Below are positions 16,090 to 24,045 of a stretch of 45,975 nt of DNA, one piece after another. The position numbers and the translations under genes are program-made. The notes beneath the pieces are model-generated. The model made no database searches. It saw only the letters and a list, made by a program, of their open reading frames with translations, and had not been told where the DNA came from. Source of the stretch: an uncultured Lachnospiraceae bacterium (GTDB lineage Bacteria; Bacillota; Clostridia; Lachnospirales; Lachnospiraceae); contig CANOZK010000019.1 of NCBI GenBank assembly GCA_947571775.1, positions 1-45,975 of the forward strand, read 5' to 3'. Position 1 is the first letter of the stretch. Each line of letters opens with the position of its first letter.

Positions 16090-16980
16090 ATGGCTATATT
16101 TACAGGAGCTGGCGTGGCAATCGTTACACCGATGCTGCCCGATGGAGCAGTAAACTATACAAAGTTGGAGGAACTTCTGGAATTCCAGATTGGAAACGGG
16201 ACGGATGCTATCATCATCTGCGGCACCACAGGCGAATCATCCACACTGACCCATGAAGAACATCTGGAGGCGATCCGCTTTACCATAGAAAAAGTAAAGA
16301 AAAGGATTCCGGTAGTCGCAGGGACAGGTTCCAACTGTACGGAGACAGCCGTCTATCTGTCCCAGGAGGCAGAAAAATATGGAGCCGACGGCCTGCTTTT
16401 GGTATCCCCTTACTACAACAAGGCCACACAGAAAGGGCTGATCGCGCATTACACGAAGATTGCCTCTTCGGTTTCCCTGCCGATCATTCTCTACAACGTA
16501 CCCAGCCGGACTGGATGCAACATCCTTCCAGAAACCGCAGTAGCTTTAGCAAAAAATGTGGAGAATATCGTAGCGATTAAAGAAGCCAGCGGAAACATCG
16601 GCCAGGTAGTAAAATTAATGGCGCTGGCCGACGGCTGCATCGATCTGTATTCCGGCAACGACGACCAGGTACTTCCTCTTCTGTCTCTGGGCGGAAAAGG
16701 CGTGATCTCCGTGCTTTCCAATATTGCACCCCGCCAGACTCACGATATGGTACAGAAATTTATGGATGGAGACATCGAGGGAAGCCGCAAGATTCAGTTG
16801 GAGGCCTTAAATCTGGTGGAGGCTCTGTTCTGCGAAGTCAACCCGATTCCGGTAAAAGCAGGTTTAAACCTGATGGGGATGGAAGTGGGCGGACTGCGCC
16901 CGCCGCTGACCGAGATGGAACCCGCTAACCAGGAACGGCTGGCAAAAGCAATGAAGGAATTCGGCATTCCCCTAAAGTAA
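16090..16980 (+). CDS. dapA: 4-hydroxy-tetrahydrodipicolinate synthase
   Basis: 296 residues from an ATG at 16090 with AAGGAGG. It condenses pyruvate with aspartate semialdehyde, the first committed step to lysine and diaminopimelate. Visible motifs are CGTTGES (residues 44-50, substrate-binding Thr pair), YNVPSRTG (catalytic Tyr and Arg) and IVAIKEASGN (Schiff-base Lys). Length is typical. It is preceded by a lysine riboswitch and followed 115 bp later by dapB, which probably shares its transcript. Confidence 0.97.
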   Translation: MAIFTGAGVAIVTPMLPDGAVNYTKLEELLEFQIGNGTDAIIICGTTGESSTLTHEEHLEAIRFTIEKVKKRIPVVAGTGSNCTETAVYLSQEAEKYGADGLLLVSPYYNKATQKGLIAHYTKIASSVSLPIILYNVPSRTGCNILPETAVALAKNVENIVAIKEASGNIGQVVKLMALADGCIDLYSGNDDQVLPLLSLGGKGVISVLSNIAPRQTHDMVQKFMDGDIEGSRKIQLEALNLVEALFCEVNPIPVKAGLNLMGMEVGGLRPPLTEMEPANQERLAKAMKEFGIPLK

Positions 16981-17095
16981 ACCCGAAACACGATCCAAAC
17001 AAACGATAAACAGATCTTGGGAGAAAAAATTTTGGAAACAGACTTCCAAGTATCTACCTGGATGACGCAGCAAATGCGTCAACAAGGAGGAAACT

Positions 17096-17854
17096 ATGAC
17101 AAAAATAATCATGTGCGGCTGCAACGGCCATATGGGCCAGGTTATCACCAATCTTGTAAAAGACGACCCGGAAGCAGTCATCGCAGCAGGGATCGATATC
17201 ATAGATGATCGGAACAATGGATATCCGGTATTTCCAGATATCAGCAGATGTGAAGTACCAGCAGATGTAGTAATTGATTTTTCATCGCCTCTGGCGCTGC
17301 CGGGGCTGCTGGATTACTGTGTCAAACAGAAAATCCCGGCAGTCCTGTGCAGCACAGGTTTAAGCGAGGAGGATCTAGCGCAGATCGAAAAAGCCAGCAA
17401 ACAAGTCGCCGTCCTGAAATCCGCAAATATGTCCCTGGGCATCAACACCCTGCTCAGGCTTATCCAGGACGCAGCCAAGGTTCTGGCCACGGCAGGCTTT
17501 GATATGGAGGTGGTGGAAAAACACCATCGCCTGAAAAAAGACGCCCCCAGCGGGACAGCCCTTGCACTGGCCGACAGCCTGAACGACGCCATGGACGGGG
17601 CTTATCACTATGTTTACGACAGAAGCCAGAAAATGGAAGCCAGAGACGACCGCGAAATCGGCCTTTCCGCCGTGCGCGGCGGTACCATCGTAGGCGAACA
17701 CGACGTGATTTTCGCCGGGCCGGACGAAGTGGTAACCTTTAGCCATACGGCATATTCTAAAGCTGTGTTTGGAAAAGGAGCCATAGAAGCCGCCAAATTC
17801 CTGGCCGGGAAACCTGCGGGCTACTACCATATGAGCGACGTAATTTCTAAATAG
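17096..17854 (+). CDS. dapB: 4-hydroxy-tetrahydrodipicolinate reductase
   Basis: 252 residues, ATG at 17096 after AAGGAGG. It reduces the DapA product with NAD(P)H. The N-terminal Rossmann motif is CGCNGHMGQ, and the catalytic segment EKHHRLKKDAPSGTA lies near residues 140-155. It sits after dapA with a short gap holding small stem-loops (for example GACGCA-N5-TGCGTC just before the ribosome site), so it is probably co-transcribed and under the same lysine control. Confidence 0.97.
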   Translation: MTKIIMCGCNGHMGQVITNLVKDDPEAVIAAGIDIIDDRNNGYPVFPDISRCEVPADVVIDFSSPLALPGLLDYCVKQKIPAVLCSTGLSEEDLAQIEKASKQVAVLKSANMSLGINTLLRLIQDAAKVLATAGFDMEVVEKHHRLKKDAPSGTALALADSLNDAMDGAYHYVYDRSQKMEARDDREIGLSAVRGGTIVGEHDVIFAGPDEVVTFSHTAYSKAVFGKGAIEAAKFLAGKPAGYYHMSDVISK

Positions 17855-17948
17855 TCGAAATATTCAAAAAAATTTTTCATGTATAAAATTCTCCAATAAG
17901 AAGATATTATAGGTATGAATGACTTCAAAAGGAAAAGGAGAAAAAAAC

Positions 17949-18392
17949 ATGAAAATGAAAAAATTGATGTTGTGCGGAATTGCATCCCTAATGTTGTGCA
18001 TGGCTACTGCCTGCGGCTCAAACAACGATAATGCCGACGACAACAACGACACCCAGACAGAACAAAATGCCGCAGATGACGACGCTACGGATGCAGATGA
18101 TACCGATATCGACGACAATGATATGGATACGGACAATGATTCCGACAAGGACAGAAACAATAACTCTGTCACAGGAGGCTCCGATTCCAACAGCAACCAA
18201 AACGATAACAACAACGGAAACAACGGCACAACCCAGAATAACGGTGCCGATAACGGAGACAGCGTGGTAGACGACATCGGCAACGGCATAGAGGATCTGG
18301 GAGATGATGTGGATAACGCCTTAGATGATGCCACAGAAAACACAACGGACAAACAGTCCGATGACAAAGACGACCCAGATGTGACCGGTTGA
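17949..18392 (+). CDS. Asp/Asn-rich low-complexity lipoprotein
   Basis: 147 residues from ATG 17949 with AAGGAAAAGGAG. A lipoprotein signal (MKMKKLMLCGIASLMLCMA) ends in a TAC lipobox. The mature part is almost wholly Asp, Asn, Thr and Glu in irregular runs (DDDATDADDTDIDDNDMD), very acidic and probably unstructured. It may bind cations or act as a surface spacer; there is no recognisable domain. It follows dapB by 94 bp and has its own strong terminator. The low-complexity repeats could vary in length between strains. Confidence 0.8.
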   Translation: MKMKKLMLCGIASLMLCMATACGSNNDNADDNNDTQTEQNAADDDATDADDTDIDDNDMDTDNDSDKDRNNNSVTGGSDSNSNQNDNNNGNNGTTQNNGADNGDSVVDDIGNGIEDLGDDVDNALDDATENTTDKQSDDKDDPDVTG

Positions 18393-18401
18393 AATGCCGG
18401 C

Positions 18402-18447
18402 AGTCAAAGGGTGGGACGGCACCGCGTCTCATCCTTTGACTTTTTTT
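18402..18447 (+). terminator. Terminator after the acidic lipoprotein
   Basis: AGTCAAAGG (18402-18410) pairs with CCTTTGACT (18433-18441) around an inner GC stem, followed by a T-run. It ends only 17 bp before the hisA-like start. Confidence 0.9.
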
Positions 18448-18463
18448 ATGGAGGAATTATTTT

Positions 18464-19240
18464 ATGAAATTTCGCCCGTGTATCGACATACATAATGGAA
18501 AAGTAAAGCAAATCATAGGAGGCAGTTTAAACGACAATGACAACCAGGCAGCAGAAAATTATGTAGCCAAGCAGGACGCGGCATATTTTGCGGGACTCTA
18601 TCGGGAGAAAGGCTTAAACGGCGGCCATGTAATCCTGCTCAATCCCAAAGGATCCGAATATTACGAGGCCACCCGCGCTCAGGCATTCGCAGCGCTGAAA
18701 GCATTCCCAAAAGGATTGCAAATCGGCGGCGGCATCCGCGCAGAAAACGCCCAAGAATACCTGGACAAAGGGGCCAGCCATGTGATCGTAACCTCCTATG
18801 TGTTTCAAAACGGACAGATTGCCTACGATAATCTGGAAAAAATAAAAAAAGAAATCGGCAGGGAACATCTGGTACTGGATCTGAGCTGCCGGAAAAAAGA
18901 CGGAGCGTATTATGTGGTCACCGACCGCTGGCAAAAATTTACCGATACCAAAGTTACTTTGCCGCTGATGCAGGAGCTGGGAATAAGCTGCGCGGAGTTT
19001 CTCGTCCATGCGGTGGATGTGGAAGGCAAGGCCGCAGGCATTGATACCGAACTGGCTGGATTACTGGCCGAGTTTACAGATTGTCCGATTACTTATGCCG
19101 GAGGGGTTGGATGTTATGAAGATTTGACGCGGCTTTACGAGGCTGGAAAAGGACGGCTGGATGTGACAGTCGGCAGCGCTTTGGATTTGTTTGGCGGGCC
19201 GATGGAATTTGAGAGGGTGTTAAAATACTGTAAAAAATAA
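18464..19240 (+). CDS. hisA: ProFAR isomerase, eukaryotic HIS6 type
   Basis: 258 residues. It isomerises the ProFAR ribotide in histidine synthesis, with a TIM-barrel fold. The sequence FRPCIDIHNGKVKQIIGGS, then YREKGLNGGHVILL, LQIGGGI and ASHVIVTS resembles fungal and plant HIS6 rather than standard bacterial HisA. The N-terminal catalytic Asp is in CIDIH; the C-terminal TYAGGVG loop holds the second phosphate site. It stands alone, outside a his operon, right after a strong terminator. No obvious promoter was found in the 17-bp gap, so transcription may start inside the upstream region or depend on read-through. Confidence 0.9.
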   Translation: MKFRPCIDIHNGKVKQIIGGSLNDNDNQAAENYVAKQDAAYFAGLYREKGLNGGHVILLNPKGSEYYEATRAQAFAALKAFPKGLQIGGGIRAENAQEYLDKGASHVIVTSYVFQNGQIAYDNLEKIKKEIGREHLVLDLSCRKKDGAYYVVTDRWQKFTDTKVTLPLMQELGISCAEFLVHAVDVEGKAAGIDTELAGLLAEFTDCPITYAGGVGCYEDLTRLYEAGKGRLDVTVGSALDLFGGPMEFERVLKYCKK

Positions 19241-19276
19241 ACGATTTTGTATATGCATATTTGGCTAAAAAAACAA

Positions 19277-19305
19277 GGGCAGAATCAGGAAATCCCGTTC
19301 TGCCC
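19277..19305. terminator. Hairpin after hisA
   Basis: GGGCAGAAT (19277-19285) pairs with GTTCTGCCC (19297-19305). A-rich sequence lies before and T-rich sequence after it, so it can end transcription in the plus direction. Confidence 0.65.
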
Positions 19306-19385
19306 ATTTACAGCTATTTACCAAATATATTTAATTTTTAGTATAAAATATTTTACAAATACAATCAATAGAAAACATTCTATAA

Positions 19386-19495
19386 ATAACCAATATTTTT
19401 ACAAATATAACCATATTTTATCAATAATTCTGCAACTTCCCATCCGCAAAAACGATTCTTGTATTGTATCCTATTTTATACTACTTTATCCTATT
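19386..19495. repeat. Paired direct repeats upstream of the ribbon-helix-helix gene
   Basis: ATAACCA occurs at 19386-19392 and 19407-19413 (21 bp apart, with similar flanks). TATCCTATT occurs at 19467-19475 and 19487-19495 (20 bp apart). The rest of the 19241-19546 gap is AT-rich and shows no gene. Spacing near two helical turns suits binding of a small DNA-binding protein. Confidence 0.5.
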
Positions 19496-19546
19496 ATTCA
19501 ATATTCTATCATAGTAAGTGGTATTTTTTAATAAAAAGGAGTTTAA

Positions 19547-19711
19547 ATGACGAAACCTTTAAAAACCAAAGTAAGCATAACCCTGGATATGGATTTAGTA
19601 GAGGTCATAAAAGAAATGGCGGAAAAAGACGACCGCTCTTTTAGCCAATACATCAATTTGGTTCTCAAAGAATGGATAGCCTCCAAAAATCCGAACAAAA
19701 TAAAAAAATAG
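19547..19711 (+). CDS. Small ribbon-helix-helix (CopG/Arc-like) protein
   Basis: 54 residues, ATG at 19547 after AAAAAGGAG. The sequence KVSITLDMDLVEVIKEMAEK then SFSQYINLVLKEWI has the Arc/CopG pattern: an antiparallel beta strand (KVSITLD) that enters the DNA major groove, then two helices. The basic tail ends NKIKK. No toxin gene follows on the same strand, so it is not an obvious antitoxin pair; it is more likely a stand-alone repressor. Direct repeats upstream may be its own operator. Confidence 0.75.
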   Translation: MTKPLKTKVSITLDMDLVEVIKEMAEKDDRSFSQYINLVLKEWIASKNPNKIKK

Positions 19712-19773
19712 ATATCCGAATAGAGAATATGGAAATTTTTTATAAAATGATGTGAATTTTCCATCAAATATGT

Positions 19774-19779
19774 TATAAT
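19774..19779 (+). promoter_or_regulatory. hpf -10 element
   Basis: TATAAT at 19774-19779, 68 bp before the hpf start. The -35 region (TGTGAA) is poor, which would suit growth-phase control or an activator. Confidence 0.5.
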
Positions 19780-19846
19780 AAATTATCAGCAATGAAAAAA
19801 CGGATTTTTTTGTCTGTCAAATACATCTAGTGAGGAGGTTGAAAAT

Positions 19847-20374
19847 ATGCGTATTATCATCAGCGGAAAGAATCTCGACGTAACGGAAGGTCTCAGAGCG
19901 GCCGTGGAGGAAAAGCTGGGCAAGCTGGAAAGATACTTTACTCCAGACACGGAAGTGATTGTCACATTGAGTGTGGAAAAGGAACGGCAGAAGATTGAGG
20001 TTACGATTCCCGTAAAAGGAAACATTATTCGTTCAGAGCAGACCAGCAACGACATGTATGTCTCTATCGACCTGGTGGAAGAAGTCATTGAACGGCAGCT
20101 TCGCAAATACAAAAGCAAGATTGTAGATAAACAGCAGGAAGCCGGCAATTTCCAGAAGGCTTATATCGAAAAAGAATACGAAGAGGATGAAGAGGTAAAC
20201 ATTATCCGCACCAAACGCTTCGGCATCAAACCCATGTATCCAGAAGACGCTTGTGTCCAGATGGAGCTTTTGGGGCATAATTTCTTCGTGTTCCACAATG
20301 CAGAGACCGAACAGGTAAACGTGGTTTACAAACGCAAGGGCAACACCTATGGCCTGATCGAACCAGAATTCTAA
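19847..20374 (+). CDS. hpf: Ribosome hibernation promoting factor, long form
   Basis: 175 residues, ATG at 19847 after GAGGAGG. The N-terminal domain (about 1-100, RIIISGKNLDVTEGLR) is the YfiA/HPF fold that binds the 30S decoding site. The C-terminal domain (about 120-175, with IIRTKRFGIKPMYPEDA and LLGHNFFVFHNAET) mediates dimerisation of 70S ribosomes into 100S particles. Long HPF is typical of Bacillota and replaces the separate RMF and short HPF of enteric bacteria. It has its own promoter and terminator. Confidence 0.95.
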   Translation: MRIIISGKNLDVTEGLRAAVEEKLGKLERYFTPDTEVIVTLSVEKERQKIEVTIPVKGNIIRSEQTSNDMYVSIDLVEEVIERQLRKYKSKIVDKQQEAGNFQKAYIEKEYEEDEEVNIIRTKRFGIKPMYPEDACVQMELLGHNFFVFHNAETEQVNVVYKRKGNTYGLIEPEF

Positions 20375-20389
20375 ATTTTATCCGAAAAC

Positions 20390-20424
20390 GCCCCGCGGCT
20401 TTGGCTGCGGGGCATTTTGTTTTC
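20390..20424. terminator. Bidirectional terminator between hpf and the GH32 gene
   Basis: GCCCCGC (20390-20396) pairs with GCGGGGC (20407-20413), then ATTTTGTTTTC. The reverse strand continues GTTTTC. It separates convergent genes. Confidence 0.85.
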
Positions 20425-21918
20425 TTAGGATGCGCCTTTCGGGCTGTCTGTCAGAGTATATTTTTCTACATCGATCCAGGCAATTCCCTTTGCCTCAAAG
20501 GAAATCCCGTCCGCTTCCTGCGGTGTGTAAAGGCAGGAGGACATTACCTGCTCGCCGTCATTGATAAACACTTCTGCGGAAAACCGATCCAAAATAATCC
20601 GAATCCGAATCTTCCCCTGCCGATCCCGCACTGGGGCTTTGCGCACGGATACGATATTGTAACGGAAACCGGAATCCGTCCGGTCAAAACATAGCGTATG
20701 TTCACGGGGATCGTAAACAATGGAAGAAACATATTCCTCATTTTCCGCAATATGAATCGTCAGGTTTTCAAACAGTTCTGCTTCATCCGGCCGGATTTCC
20801 ACCGTCATATCCAGCACGCGGCCGGATATGCCCGGCAATTTTGTCCGCCCTTCTATCTTCATATTTTGATAGAGAACCGGTTCCACATGGTACTGCAAAA
20901 ATTCCCGCACGGGATTTTGGATAAGCTGCCCGTTTACAAAGGACAGTTCTCTTGGAATCGTAAACATTCCGGCCCACTTTGCGCCTTCCGGGTGGAAGCG
21001 GCTGCTCTCCCATGCCTGCATCCACGCAATCATCACCCGGCGGCCGTCCGGCGTTTCCACCGTCTGCGGCGCATAGAAGTCCAGGCCGTAATCCACCGCC
21101 AATACCTCTTCCCTTGTAAATCTATGGTCTTTCCGATTGTAATTGCCAACCAAGCAGAAAACGTCGTTTCCATTGTGGAACTTTAACCCCTGCGCCCGCA
21201 TTTCCTGCGCGGAAATAAGAATCAGGGCTTTGCCGTTTAGTTCAAAAAAATCTGGACATTCCCACATCTTTCCAAGCTGGTTTCTCCCGGCGTCCAAGGT
21301 TGACACATACTTCCACGCAAACCCGTCCGAACTGGAAAACAGCAGTACTGCGCCGCTGCCGTCGGCAAGCCGGTTTCCGACTACTGATAGATAACATTGT
21401 TCTTCTTTATCCCACCAGATTTTGGGATCGCGAAAATCGATCGCACTTCCGCCTTCAGGAAGCTGCTTTGCAGTGATTACCGGATTGTTCTCGTATTTTT
21501 TATAATGAAGTCCATCCCCGCAGGCCATGCACTGCGTCTGGCGGCAGTCGAGAGGGTCTTTTCCCACGACGCCGGTATACATCAGTAAATGGCGGCCGTC
21601 CGGCGTTTCCACAGCGCTGCCGGAAAACACACCGTCTTTGTCATATTCTTCATCGGGTGCAAGACTGGCCGGAAGGTGTTCCCATTTTACCAGATCTTTG
21701 CTTTTTACATGCCCCCAATGCATTGGTCCCCAATTGATATCATATGGATAATATTGAAAAAAAAGATGGTATTCCCCCTGATAAACGGAAAAACCATTGG
21801 GATCGTTCACCCAGCCAACCATAGGCGTGACATGGAACAAGGGACGCTCTTCAGGGGTGATTTGACTTCCATATTTTTTTTCATAATCTCTTGCCGCAGT
21901 TAATTTTGTAGCACTCAT
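20425..21918 (-). CDS. scrB: Sucrose-6-phosphate hydrolase / beta-fructosidase (GH32)
   Basis: 497 residues from ATG 21918. GH32 catalytic residues are all visible: the nucleophile Asp39 in GWVNDPNGF, the transition-state Asp in FRDPKIW and the acid/base Glu in WECPDFF. A C-terminal beta-sandwich completes the usual length. No signal peptide is seen, so it hydrolyses imported sucrose or short fructo-oligosaccharides in the cytoplasm. Upstream are a LacI regulator and an ABC sugar importer on the same strand. With ABC rather than PTS import, the substrate is probably unphosphorylated, so sucrose-6-phosphate specificity is doubtful. Confidence 0.9.
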   Translation of the reverse strand: MSATKLTAARDYEKKYGSQITPEERPLFHVTPMVGWVNDPNGFSVYQGEYHLFFQYYPYDINWGPMHWGHVKSKDLVKWEHLPASLAPDEEYDKDGVFSGSAVETPDGRHLLMYTGVVGKDPLDCRQTQCMACGDGLHYKKYENNPVITAKQLPEGGSAIDFRDPKIWWDKEEQCYLSVVGNRLADGSGAVLLFSSSDGFAWKYVSTLDAGRNQLGKMWECPDFFELNGKALILISAQEMRAQGLKFHNGNDVFCLVGNYNRKDHRFTREEVLAVDYGLDFYAPQTVETPDGRRVMIAWMQAWESSRFHPEGAKWAGMFTIPRELSFVNGQLIQNPVREFLQYHVEPVLYQNMKIEGRTKLPGISGRVLDMTVEIRPDEAELFENLTIHIAENEEYVSSIVYDPREHTLCFDRTDSGFRYNIVSVRKAPVRDRQGKIRIRIILDRFSAEVFINDGEQVMSSCLYTPQEADGISFEAKGIAWIDVEKYTLTDSPKGAS

Positions 21919-21998
21919 GATTTTTACCTCACCTCGTATTATTCTGGAGCATGTTTGAAAAATCATTTCTGTCACCTGCACGCTCCTGAGTATTCCTT

Positions 21999-22997
21999 TT
22001 ACCCCAGTGTTGTATCTCCAGGCTGCAGCCTTACCTGGAACTGGGTCTTTTTAAATTCCACCGGCTGCCCATTGATCAAATCCACTACCAGCCGCACCGA
22101 TTCTTTTGCAAGCTCGGTAATCGGCTGCTCAATTCTTGTAATCCGCGGGTATGTCAGACCCGCCCCGCAGGTTCCGTCGTATGCCACCAGCTTCAAGTCT
22201 TGCGGCACCCGCTTTCCCTGCGCCATTGCAGACTGCAAAACAGCCATAATCATCATATCCGTACCAAAAACACCATCCGCATCTGGATAATCCCGCAAGA
22301 AATCTTCTGCCAGCTCCTGATAATATTCGGCTTCCATAGATCCCCATCTGGTGTAAACGGACCGGCAGGCAACGTTGTGGGCTTTCATATGCTCCTCAAA
22401 AACCTTGTGACGCAGATTAAACGGCATGGAGATTTCTTTGTCCACCTCAAAACCTGTGAACTGACACACATTTTTGCACCCAGAGCGAATCAGCGCCTCA
22501 GCGGCCATCAACCCGCCGCCTTCATGATCCGCCGACACACAGGGAATATTTTTCCCTAAATCTCTGTCCAACGCCACAATCGGCCGGTTGGCATTCTCAT
22601 ATTGGGACGACTGATTCAAAACCGTGTGCGAACCAAAGATAATTCCGTCTACTTTCTGCCTTTTTAACATTTCCAGATAACGCTGCTCATAATTTTCTTC
22701 ATAGTATGTATTGCAAATCATTGTCTGGAAACCTTTTTCACACAAAAATTTCTCTGCCGCACTCACAAACTGTGCAAAAAAAGGATGTGATACTTCCGGC
22801 ACAATCACCGCCACGATTCCGCACTTGCGAAAAAAAAGATTTCGCGCCATTTCATTCGGCGTATAATTCAACGCTTCAATGGACGCTTCAATCTTCTGTC
22901 TGGTCGTTTCCTTTACATAACCCTTTCCGTTCAGTACGCGGGAAACGGTTCCCACACCTACATGTGCATGCTTTGCAACATCCTGAATTGTAGCCAT
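21999..22997 (-). CDS. LacI-family transcription regulator of the sugar locus
   Basis: 332 residues. The start at 22997 (MATIQDVAKHAHVGVGTVSR) is the standard LacI beginning, 8 nt from AGAGG; an ATG two codons upstream is less well placed. The helix-turn-helix occupies residues 2-22, the hinge helix follows (NEMARNLFF), and a periplasmic-binding-like ligand domain makes up the rest. It lies between the transporter and GH32 genes, and LacI-type palindromes occur upstream of the transporter operon, so it probably represses that operon until sucrose or a fructoside binds. A promoter and a hairpin occupy its leader. Confidence 0.93.
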   Translation of the reverse strand: MATIQDVAKHAHVGVGTVSRVLNGKGYVKETTRQKIEASIEALNYTPNEMARNLFFRKCGIVAVIVPEVSHPFFAQFVSAAEKFLCEKGFQTMICNTYYEENYEQRYLEMLKRQKVDGIIFGSHTVLNQSSQYENANRPIVALDRDLGKNIPCVSADHEGGGLMAAEALIRSGCKNVCQFTGFEVDKEISMPFNLRHKVFEEHMKAHNVACRSVYTRWGSMEAEYYQELAEDFLRDYPDADGVFGTDMMIMAVLQSAMAQGKRVPQDLKLVAYDGTCGAGLTYPRITRIEQPITELAKESVRLVVDLINGQPVEFKKTQFQVRLQPGDTTLG

Positions 22998-23029
22998 ATT
23001 CATTGCCTCTGTAAAAAATCTTACATAAA

Positions 23030-23056
23030 AAACGGCTTCCCCATTTTTAAGGGAAG
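23030..23056 (-). terminator. Hairpin with T-run in the lacI leader (possible attenuator)
   Basis: CTTCCC (23036-23041) and GGGAAG (23051-23056) form a stem; the minus strand then reads CCGTTTTTTATG. It lies downstream of the lacI promoter and 33 bp before the start codon. Confidence 0.6.
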
Positions 23057-23073
23057 ACAGTGTTTCAAGTAAC

Positions 23074-23102
23074 AGTATAAATCAATCAAAGATAATTTTC
23101 AA
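23074..23102 (-). promoter_or_regulatory. Promoter of the lacI-GH32 pair
   Basis: Minus-strand TTGAAA (23097-23102), 17-bp spacer, TATACT (23074-23079). TGTTTCAAGTAACA (23061-23074), an imperfect palindrome, overlaps the predicted start and could be an operator. Confidence 0.7.
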
Positions 23103-23108
23103 CTACCT

Positions 23109-23168
23109 AAAAAAATAAGTTGGGTATTTCCCTGTCGATGCAAAAAGAATCGGACGGAAGAAATACCC
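23109..23168 (-). terminator. Terminator of the sugar transporter operon
   Basis: GGGTATTTC (23122-23130) pairs with GAAATACCC (23160-23168) with further inner pairing; the minus strand continues into TTATTTTTTTAGG. It starts 10 bp after the permease stop. Confidence 0.85.
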
Positions 23169-23178
23169 GTATATTTTC

Positions 23179-24027
23179 CTATCCTTTGATACCGGAAGAT
23201 GCGATTCCCTCAATGTAGTATTTCTGCATGAACATAAACATGACAAGCATCGGAATCGCGGATACCACAAGGGCAGCCATAATCGCGCTGTAATGAATCG
23301 GCTGGGTGCCGAAGAATACCTGAACCGCTAATTGGATGGTTCTCTTGTCTTCCCCGGTCATAATCAAAAACGGCCACATAAAATCATTCCAGTGCGCCAC
23401 GAAATCTAGGATAAATACCGTAGCATATACAGTCTTGGAGATCGGCATAACCACCATAAAAAAAGTTTTCACCGGACTGCACCCGTCCAGAGAGGCGGCC
23501 TCCAAAAGCTCATCTGGAATATCGCAGAAGAACTGCCGGAACATATAGATCGAGAAACATTTGGCAACAAACGGAACAACCAGGGCGGGCAGTGTATTGA
23601 CCCATCCAAGCTGTGACATCTCAATATAGAGCGGCAGCATGATTGCTTCCATCGGCATAACCATCAATGCCACGATGAAGTTCAGCATCAGGCCTTTCCC
23701 TTTGAAATCGTATTTTGCCAGTGCATAACCGCAAATGGAATTGAGCAGCAGATCCAGAACCAGAATCAATGCAATGTAAACGAAAGTATTCTTGAATACC
23801 TGTACCATATCCAGTCTGGAGAACACCTCTTTGAAGTTATTCAAAGACGCCTGCACTGGGACAAAGGTCTTCAATGAATTCATGTTTGCAAAGATCTCTG
23901 CCTCCGGCTTTAAGGACGCGGAAATCATCCAAAGCAGGGGCGATATAAAAATAATGCCGATGATGATATTTCCTGCATAAAACAAAAACTTGGTCAAAAA
24001 TTTTGATGTTTTCATAGATTTATTCAT
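23179..24027 (-). CDS. Carbohydrate ABC transporter permease (MalG-like)
   Basis: 282 residues with six predicted membrane helices. The cytoplasmic EAA loop reads EAASLDGCSPVKTFFMVVMPIS, the contact site for the ATPase. This is the second permease of a CUT1-type importer, 18 bp after the first. The start ATG at 24027 is preceded by GGGGAGGGG. No ATP-binding subunit is encoded here, so a shared MsmK/UgpC-type ATPase encoded elsewhere is expected. Confidence 0.93.
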   Translation of the reverse strand: MNKSMKTSKFLTKFLFYAGNIIIGIIFISPLLWMISASLKPEAEIFANMNSLKTFVPVQASLNNFKEVFSRLDMVQVFKNTFVYIALILVLDLLLNSICGYALAKYDFKGKGLMLNFIVALMVMPMEAIMLPLYIEMSQLGWVNTLPALVVPFVAKCFSIYMFRQFFCDIPDELLEAASLDGCSPVKTFFMVVMPISKTVYATVFILDFVAHWNDFMWPFLIMTGEDKRTIQLAVQVFFGTQPIHYSAIMAALVVSAIPMLVMFMFMQKYYIEGIASSGIKG

Positions 24028-24045
24028 TTACTGTCCCCTCCCCTC

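Noticed and set aside
18031..18270. Repetitive Thr-rich frame and the repeat-like DNA inside the acidic lipoprotein, considered as a CRISPR or tandem repeat
   Set aside because: The repeats are irregular Asp/Asn codon runs without constant repeat-spacer lengths; the lipoprotein frame with signal peptide explains them.
19547..19711. Toxin-antitoxin pair around the ribbon-helix-helix gene
   Set aside because: No toxin-like reading frame follows or precedes it on the same strand; the next gene is hpf with its own promoter.
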